Shown piece after piece: positions 5,896 through 9,783 of a stretch of 9,783 nucleotides of DNA. The first letter of the stretch is position 1; every line of letters starts with the position of its first letter. The notes under the pieces were generated by a model, which was given only the letters and a program-made list of their open reading frames with translations, did not search any database and was not told where the DNA came from. The stretch covers positions 1-9,783 of the forward strand of contig WRLZ01000024.1 in the NCBI GenBank assembly GCA_009777365.1, read 5' to 3'. The position numbers and the translations under genes are program-made. This DNA comes from Candidatus Saccharimonadota bacterium. Its GTDB lineage: Bacteria; Patescibacteriota; Saccharimonadia; Saccharimonadales; Saccharimonadaceae.

Positions 5896-6069
5896 ATGAC
5901 AAACTCGCCGAGCAACAACCTCCCGAAAGATAATCCGAACAACCCAAAAGGCACAGAAGCCACGTCAATCCACCCCATTTGCCCGCATTGCGGACGAAGA
6001 CACGACAACGACCCCGACGGCGGCTATTTCGACACCGACAACCCCGGCTACACTCCACCAAAGAACTAA
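5896..6069 (+). CDS. 57-aa Asn/Pro-rich protein with a CPHCG motif
   Basis: I do not recognise the family. The start is ATG at 5896 because AAAGGAGGTGA lies at ideal distance; an in-frame GTG at 5860 lacks such a site. The first half is low-complexity (Asn, Pro, Lys, Ser). The second half holds CPHCGRRH, then an acidic Asp/Gly/Tyr-rich tail. One CxxC plus a nearby His could bind zinc alone or as a dimer in zinc-hook fashion, but a second ligand pair is missing, so a complete zinc ribbon is not present. No signal peptide or TM segment. It is the only well-supported plus-strand gene here, with its own strong promoter, ribosome binding site and terminator, which argues that it is real and well expressed. 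Confidence 0.78.
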   Translation: MTNSPSNNLPKDNPNNPKGTEATSIHPICPHCGRRHDNDPDGGYFDTDNPGYTPPKN

Positions 6070-6107
6070 TCACCCCTGCACGCAGGTTCAATATATACGC
6101 AAGATAC

Positions 6108-6134
6108 ACCTCCTGACCAGCTCAGGAGGTTTTT
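6108..6134 (+). terminator. intrinsic terminator of the 57-aa gene
   Basis: ACCTCCTGA (6108-6116) and TCAGGAGGT (6122-6130) form a perfect 9-bp stem with a CCAGC loop, running directly into TTTTT. A textbook Rho-independent terminator about 40 nt past the TAA stop. A smaller CCTGC-AC-GCAGG hairpin lies between the stop and this stem (6075-6086). Confidence 0.9.
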
Positions 6135-6322
6135 ACTCGTCTCCCACAAACAATCATCCGAATCCTCTGGGTGGTCGGGGAGTACGCAAGATTCTTTTCG
6201 TGACATTAATTTGTGGGCTATCCGAGGAGGGGGTTTATTCACTCCTACTGGGGCGGGCGTTACAGCTGTCGGTAGTTGGCACGGCGGTGTTGCTGCTTAT
6301 AGTTTTCGTGGGAAGAAATATT
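6135..6322 (+). other. G/T-rich intergenic stretch with unexplained open frames
   Basis: No convincing gene. The base composition switches to G-rich on the plus strand, unlike the C-rich flanks that are the reverse of minus-strand genes. One plus frame stays open from the 57-aa gene's stop through to TAA at 6334-6336, including the hydrophobic/Gly-rich segment GGGLFTPTGAGVTAVGSWHG. Another frame, from a GTG at 6200, would encode a hydrophobic stretch. Neither has a ribosome binding site or credible start. It may be the remnant of a lost gene or the 3' flank of clpP. It contains one copy of the CTGGGTGGTCGGGG repeat (6167-6180). Confidence 0.4.
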
Positions 6323-6916
6323 TTACTTATCGATAATCTTATCCGCCAACCCGTACCCGACCGCCTCACCAGCACTCATCCAATAATCCCGCTCCATATC
6401 CTTCGCAACCTGCCTCAGTTCCTGCCCAGTATTCTTCGCCAATTGCTCATTGAGCAACTTCTTTAGCTCCTTAGCCTCTTTCAGCGCAATCTCCTGATCT
6501 GTAACTTTCCCCCTCGTCCCACTCGAAGGCTGGTGGATCATCACCCTCGCATTCGGAAGCAGAAACCTCTTTCCCTTAGCCCCCGACGATAGCAAAAACG
6601 CCCCCATGCTCGCCTGTAGCCCAATCCCAATCGTCTGCACATCTGGCTTAATGTATTGCATAGTATCAAAAATCGCCAACCCCGAATAAACCTCCCCACC
6701 CGGACTGTTTATGTAAAGCTTAATATCTGCGTTAACATCATCATTCGCCAAAAAAAGCATCTGTGCAATCACAAGATTCGCCACCCGATCATCAATCTGC
6801 TCCCCCAAGAAAATAATCCTATCGTTCAAAAGCCTCGAATAAATATCGAAAGCCCTCTCCCCCGACGGAGTCTGCTCAATCACCGTCGGCACCAAATAAT
6901 TCATCACCTTACTCAT
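6323..6916 (-). CDS. clpP: ATP-dependent Clp protease proteolytic subunit
   Basis: Serine peptidase that forms the double-heptameric degradation chamber working with Clp ATPases such as ClpX or ClpC. The 197-aa product carries the full catalytic triad: Ser103 in QASMGAFLL, His128 in VMIHQP and Asp177 in [31 protein letters not shown] and [13 protein letters not shown] are also family hallmarks. The residue before the nucleophile block is GLQASMG where many ClpP have GQAASMG or GMAASMG. I chose the ATG at 6916 behind GGGAG; the ATG at 6904 gives the N-terminus [12 protein letters not shown], which matches typical ClpP starts better and is a real alternative. The open frame further upstream is not ClpP-like and spans the promoter. 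The gene stands alone. Confidence 0.96.
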   Translation of the reverse strand: MSKVMNYLVPTVIEQTPSGERAFDIYSRLLNDRIIFLGEQIDDRVANLVIAQMLFLANDDVNADIKLYINSPGGEVYSGLAIFDTMQYIKPDVQTIGIGLQASMGAFLLSSGAKGKRFLLPNARVMIHQPSSGTRGKVTDQEIALKEAKELKKLLNEQLAKNTGQELRQVAKDMERDYWMSAGEAVGYGLADKIIDK

Positions 6917-6925
6917 AATACTCCC

Positions 6926-6954
6926 ATTATAGCACATCCTTAGCAATTCACCAA
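6926..6954 (-). promoter_or_regulatory. clpP promoter
   Basis: On the minus strand TTGGTG (6954-6949), N17, TATAAT (6931-6926) with a TGTGC extended -10. Only 9 nt separate the -10 from the ATG at 6916, so the transcript would start a few bases before that codon, or 15 nt before the ATG at 6904. No heat-shock operator (CIRCE or CtsR-type repeat) is evident nearby. Confidence 0.65.
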
Positions 6955-6998
6955 CTAAAGTGCCAATCCAAACCCCACTGCCAACTATGCTACAATAA

Positions 6999-7180
6999 AT
7001 ACATAGGCCGATAGGTCTTGTCATTTTAGCGATATGGATTAATAATCCCGAGACGATCATCAACTTGATGGTTGAAAATGTTTTTCTTGTCTCCGGCCAG
7101 TCGCCTTGTCGTTTACCCTGGGTGGTCGGGGGCCAACGCCAATTCGTTCCAGTCTGGCAATTCATGGTTCATACATAGCG
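6999..7180 (+). pseudogene. possible membrane-protein remnant
   Basis: A plus-strand frame between TAA (6996) and TAG (7178-7180) reads [11 protein letters not shown] near its beginning, then a partly hydrophobic run with FLVSG. This resembles the start of small membrane proteins with an RPxGxxILAI motif, but there is no ATG, GTG or TTG before the motif and the later part loses hydrophobic periodicity. It may be a decayed fragment or chance in a T/G-rich stretch. It contains the second CTGGGTGGTCGGGG copy (7118-7131). Confidence 0.2.
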
Positions 7181-7221
7181 ACCAGTCGGGGCGGTAGCGC
7201 CGCTAGGCTCTTTAGGAGTGA

Positions 7222-7243
7222 AGCCAAAATGACACTTTTGGCT
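7222..7243. repeat. 8-bp stem inverted repeat
   Basis: AGCCAAAA (7222-7229) and TTTTGGCT (7236-7243) flank a 6-nt loop. Neither strand has a proper terminator tail. It is one of several hairpins in the gene-free clpP-dnaJ interval. Confidence 0.5.
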
Positions 7244-7328
7244 GAACGGGTGTAGCATCGAAATTATTGTGGTCGTCATTCGCCCGTAGCCTCGCGGTAG
7301 GTAGCCCAAGAAGCACATGGTTTTACTA

Positions 7329-7412
7329 AGTCTTTGCGTATACCGACCGTAGCAAGAGCTGTCGCTCTTGCTACGCAGTATCGGTTTAGACGTATTACGC
7401 AGAGACGAGACT
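7329..7412. repeat. 84-nt nested hairpin with a perfect 12-bp apical stem
   Basis: The tip is CGTAGCAAGAGC (7348-7359) / GCTCTTGCTACG (7364-7375) with loop TGTC. Below it pair ACCGA (7342-7346)/TCGGT (7381-7385), TTGCGTA (7334-7340)/TACGCAG (7396-7402, one G-T) and AGTCT (7329-7333)/AGACT (7408-7412). Interior loops of 1-10 nt separate them. This suggests a structured RNA or a palindromic repeat element rather than coding DNA. I tested it against remembered hallmarks of tmRNA, RNase P RNA and SRP RNA and found none. Confidence 0.65.
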
Positions 7413-7433
7413 GTGGTCATCGCTAGCTATGAC

Positions 7434-7462
7434 GTCTTGTGAGCCAAGAAGCTCACAATGAC
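7434..7462. repeat. inverted repeat next to the dnaJ 3' end
   Basis: GTCTTGTGAGC (7434-7444) and GCTCACAATGAC (7451-7462) pair over 11 bp with a single bulged base and a 6-nt loop CAAGAA. It lies about 50 bp past the dnaJ stop, in the position of an mRNA 3' structure, but lacks a U-tract on the dnaJ strand. It also resembles short dispersed palindromes seen in many bacterial genomes; that link is inferred. Confidence 0.5.
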
Positions 7463-7510
7463 AAAAATCATACTAAAACAAACTGCACCCACATGGGCGA
7501 AGTTTATACA

Positions 7511-8650
7511 CTACCTAAAGAACCCCTTTTTCTTACTTCGCTCAGATTGTATGCCACCAAATTTCTCCAAAAGCTCCTTCTGCTCACTATTAATATTCGT
7601 CGGTGTCGCTACTTTTATAGTAACAATATGCGCCCCACGATTCTCGCTCTGCAAATTCGGCGCACCATGCCCAGAAAGCTTAAAGTTCGTCCCGCTCTGC
7701 GTTCCTGCTGGCACCTTCATAGTCACCACCCCATCCACAGTCTCCACGTCAATCTCCGCCCCAAGCGCCGCCTGCACCATAGTTACAGTCTCCTCGGAAA
7801 GTATCAAGCTGTCCTCGCGCGTGAATTTCTTATGGGCCTTGACCTTGATATTTATATAAAGATCACCATTCTCCCCGCCACCCGCAATCGCCTCACCCTT
7901 ACCCTTCATGCGAATTGTTGCGCCGTCATAAATCCCCGCCGGAACCTTGATTTTAATATCCGTCTTCTCCTTCACGAGCCCCTTGCCATTACAAACCACA
8001 CACTTCTTCTCCGGAATCTTGCCACTCCCGCGACATTCCGGACATTCCTGCTGTTGTGAAATCGCCCCAAAAATCGTATTGACTGCCGTAACCACCTGCC
8101 CCGAACCCTTACATGTCGGACAAGTCTTAGTCCCGAACCCAGGCTCCGCTCCACTTCCCCTACAGTGCTTGCATTTCTCTTCACGATTCAAGTTGATCTC
8201 TTTGTCTGTTCCGAAAATCGACTCCTCAAAGTTGAGTGTTATCGTCGTCTCAATATCTCGCCCTCGTAGCGGCTGCCGCTTCCTGCGAGCACCTCCGCCA
8301 AAGCTTCCGCCCATTCCCTCGCTAAATCCAAAAAGCCCATCAAATATATCCCCAAAGTCAAACCGCACGTTCTGCCCCTGCCCACCGAATCCTGCAAATC
8401 CTTCAAACCCGCCCGCTCCCGGACCGCCTCCAGCGCCGCCAACTCCCGCATGCCCAAACTGATCATATCTAGCGCGCTTCTTACTATCCTTCAGAACCTC
8501 ATAAGCTTCGTTTATCTCCTTAAATTCCGCCTCATCCCCACCCTTGTCCGGGTGGTGCTTCACCGCCAATTTTCTAAACGCCTTCTTTATCTCATCATCA
8601 GAAGCGCCTTTCTTGACTCCCAATGTCTCATAATAATCTCTTTTCGCCAT
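7511..8650 (-). CDS. dnaJ: chaperone protein DnaJ
   Basis: Hsp40 co-chaperone that delivers substrates to DnaK and stimulates its ATPase. The 379-aa product has every type I feature: J domain (about 1-68) with HPDK at 33-36, Gly/Phe-rich linker (about 69-120), a zinc domain with four CxxCxGxG motifs (C160/163, C177/180, C203/206, C217/220), and the C-terminal substrate-binding domains. Length is normal. The ATG at 8650 follows GGAGGA, which lies inside the end of the sortase gene; only 1 bp separates that stop from this start, so translation is probably coupled. dnaK and grpE are not in the window. No heat-shock operator is visible; expression likely comes from the upstream secY-sortase transcript. 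Confidence 0.97.
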   Translation of the reverse strand: MAKRDYYETLGVKKGASDDEIKKAFRKLAVKHHPDKGGDEAEFKEINEAYEVLKDSKKRARYDQFGHAGVGGAGGGPGAGGFEGFAGFGGQGQNVRFDFGDIFDGLFGFSEGMGGSFGGGARRKRQPLRGRDIETTITLNFEESIFGTDKEINLNREEKCKHCRGSGAEPGFGTKTCPTCKGSGQVVTAVNTIFGAISQQQECPECRGSGKIPEKKCVVCNGKGLVKEKTDIKIKVPAGIYDGATIRMKGKGEAIAGGGENGDLYINIKVKAHKKFTREDSLILSEETVTMVQAALGAEIDVETVDGVVTMKVPAGTQSGTNFKLSGHGAPNLQSENRGAHIVTIKVATPTNINSEQKELLEKFGGIQSERSKKKGFFR

Positions 8651-8651
8651 A

Positions 8652-9395
8652 CTATTCCTCCAGCACCGCTCTTATCATGACCCGCCTATCCAACGTATTC
8701 TCCCTCGTCAGCCACGTTCCCGTACAGCTAATCAGATTAAGCCCTTTAGTTCCGCCATTCGCCACCTTCATCATCTCCCCCATATAATCATTCGCCTCAT
8801 CAATACTCATAATATTCTTCTCCGCCACCACATACGTAAACTTCCGACCATCCCCCATTTCAATCTCAATCCGCGATCCCAAATTAAGATGCCCAAGCCT
8901 ATCGAAAACAACGTCTGGGTAGTTTCCCCCGCCTCCGTGTCCGACCATCAGCGCTGCTCCCTCTCCTCCAGGTAGAGCACTATGTATAAACCACCCCACA
9001 TCAAAGATGTTATTCGGCGCATCCACCGCCCCGTTCCGTATCCCAACTTCTATTACCCTTGCAAAAACCCCCAAGTCCGACACCCTGATGAACCTCGGCT
9101 TATTCGGCGCAACCCTATAGCTCGTAACCTGCTCCCACGAAGGGGCCTCTTCATCACCCGTCGTTACATTAGCCGGCAAAGCTATCCCGGCGCCATCCTC
9201 CGATGGAATCGAAAGTGGCGGCACCCTTCCTTCATGTTCCTTTTTCATCCTAGCCTCATTCACCATAATGGTCGCAATAGCTATAATAACCAAAGAGCCT
9301 GCGGCAATCCCGATAATCCTCATAACACCAACAAACCGCCTCATTTTCAGCCCGCTCCTGCCATCATTAACCTGCTTAATCTTACCCCCGATCAT
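8652..9395 (-). CDS. sortase family transpeptidase (class D/E/F-like)
   Basis: Membrane-anchored cysteine transpeptidase that attaches sorted surface proteins or pilins, or an equivalent housekeeping function. With the ATG at 9395 it has 247 aa: a short basic N-terminus, one TM anchor (about 27-45), a linker rich in Pro/Ser/Glu, then the sortase barrel. The pattern [23 protein letters not shown] carries the catalytic His (153), NLISCTGTW the catalytic Cys (224), and [11 protein letters not shown] the likely catalytic Arg near the C-terminus. The usual TxTC/VTC is ISC here. A TTG at 9401, two codons earlier, has a well-spaced GAGG and is an alternative start. It sits between secY (gap 7 bp) and dnaJ (gap 1 bp). 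No sorting-signal substrate is visible in the window. Confidence 0.9.
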   Translation of the reverse strand: MIGGKIKQVNDGRSGLKMRRFVGVMRIIGIAAGSLVIIAIATIMVNEARMKKEHEGRVPPLSIPSEDGAGIALPANVTTGDEEAPSWEQVTSYRVAPNKPRFIRVSDLGVFARVIEVGIRNGAVDAPNNIFDVGWFIHSALPGGEGAALMVGHGGGGNYPDVVFDRLGHLNLGSRIEIEMGDGRKFTYVVAEKNIMSIDEANDYMGEMMKVANGGTKGLNLISCTGTWLTRENTLDRRVMIRAVLEE

Positions 9396-9402
9396 ATTCA
9401 AC

Positions 9403-9783
9403 CTAAACCTCGTCGTACGTTATCATAAGCGCCCTTGAATCAATCTGGCGCAAGTTCTCGAGAGCCACTGTCGCGATAATGAGAAGCCCCGTACCCGAAA
9501 GCGTCAAGCTTCCCGTGGTATCTTGTATCCCTGTGAATGTGTAAAGCAAGAACTCAACCACAAAAGGCAATATTGCCATAAGTCCAAGAGTAATTGACCC
9601 AAAAAGCGTCAATCGTCGCATAATCTTACTAAGATAATTAGCAGTATCCTTGCCTGGTCGTACACCAGCCACAAACCCGCCCTGCTTCTGCAAATTCTCC
9701 GCAATCTCGTCCGGAGTAAACACAATGCTCGTATAGAAATACGTAAACGCTACAACCAGCGCAAAGTACATCAACGGATAGAT
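9403..9783 (-). CDS. secY: preprotein translocase subunit SecY (C-terminal part)
   Basis: The central channel subunit of the Sec translocon. The gene runs off the right edge, so only about the last 126 residues are present. They include the family block QGGFVAGVRPGK, then DTANYLSKIMRRLTLFGS, two hydrophobic helices including LMAILPFVVEFLLYTF and GTGLLIIATVALENLRQI, and the short cytoplasmic tail ending in YDEV. Each is characteristic of the last TM helices of SecY. In most bacteria secY sits in the spc ribosomal operon followed by adk, map or infA; here it is followed directly by the sortase and dnaJ. Confidence 0.95.
   Translation of the reverse strand: MYPLMYFALVVAFTYFYTSIVFTPDEIAENLQKQGGFVAGVRPGKDTANYLSKIMRRLTLFGSITLGLMAILPFVVEFLLYTFTGIQDTTGSLTLSGTGLLIIATVALENLRQIDSRALMITYDEV

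Noticed and set aside
5786..6109. Minus-strand open frame opposite the 57-aa gene
   Set aside because: No ribosome binding site, runs through a terminator and a promoter, and Cys/Arg-rich composition fits a shadow.
6917..7165. 83-residue N-terminal extension of the clpP frame
   Set aside because: ClpP homology begins at [12 protein letters not shown]; the extension spans the clpP promoter and has no ClpP features or start signals.
32..7253. 11-bp sequence shared in inverse orientation between 32-42 and 7243-7253 (ACACCCGTTCA)
   Set aside because: A match of this length is expected several times by chance in a window of this size.
7169..7420. 83-codon minus-strand frame between clpP and dnaJ
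   Set aside because: Translation is Ser/Arg/Thr-rich without motif, it covers long hairpins, and no ribosome binding site precedes it.
6990..7460. tmRNA, RNase P RNA or SRP RNA gene in the clpP-dnaJ gap
   Set aside because: I looked on both strands for the tRNA-like ends and tag of tmRNA, the GAGGAAAGUCC block of RNase P RNA and the GGAAG-type SRP loop and found none.

Overview
The window reads as a compact bacterial chromosome segment. It has tightly packed minus-strand genes with strong GGAGG-type ribosome binding sites and textbook sigma70-type promoters (TTGACT-N17-TATAAT occurs three times). The cell-envelope genes (D-Ala-D-Ala ligase, a class D/E/F-like sortase, SecY) fit a monoderm-like cell with peptidoglycan. 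The small proteins without recognisable family and the unusual gene neighbourhoods suggest a Patescibacteria/CPR lineage, possibly Saccharibacteria. That assignment is an inference from gene style, not from a marker comparison. The standard genetic code suffices for all clear genes.

Layout, left to right. (1) 142-3555, minus strand: an operon-like block rmuC - three-TM membrane protein - ddl with gaps of 2 and 16 bp. (2) 3601-3729: a striking 129-nt nested inverted repeat that overlaps the stop codon of the next gene. (3) 3726-4253, minus: an unrecognised 175-aa protein with its own consensus promoter and a leader hairpin. (4) 4389-4540: a strong plus-strand promoter pointing into the 3' end of rplL, with a candidate small transcript or small membrane ORF. 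(5) 4535-5747, minus: rplL and rplJ with an L10-type leader RNA, promoter and terminator, giving an autonomously regulated ribosomal stalk operon without rplK/rplA next to it. (6) 5766-6134, plus: a monocistronic 57-aa protein with a CPxCG motif and its own promoter, ribosome binding site and terminator. (7) 6323-6954, minus: clpP with an extended -10 promoter almost touching its start codon. (8) 6990-7510: about 500 bp without a convincing gene, rich in hairpins, with a possible membrane-protein remnant. (9) 7511-9783, minus: secY (5' part off the right edge) - sortase - dnaJ, with stop-to-start gaps of 7 bp or less.

Together the genes cover protein export (SecY), surface anchoring or pilus assembly (sortase), protein quality control (DnaJ, ClpP), translation (L10, L7/L12), wall precursor synthesis (Ddl) and DNA maintenance (RmuC). 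The parts least explained by known families are the 129-nt palindromic element, the two small plus-strand units embedded between minus-strand genes, the 175-aa protein, and the structured clpP-dnaJ intergenic region.
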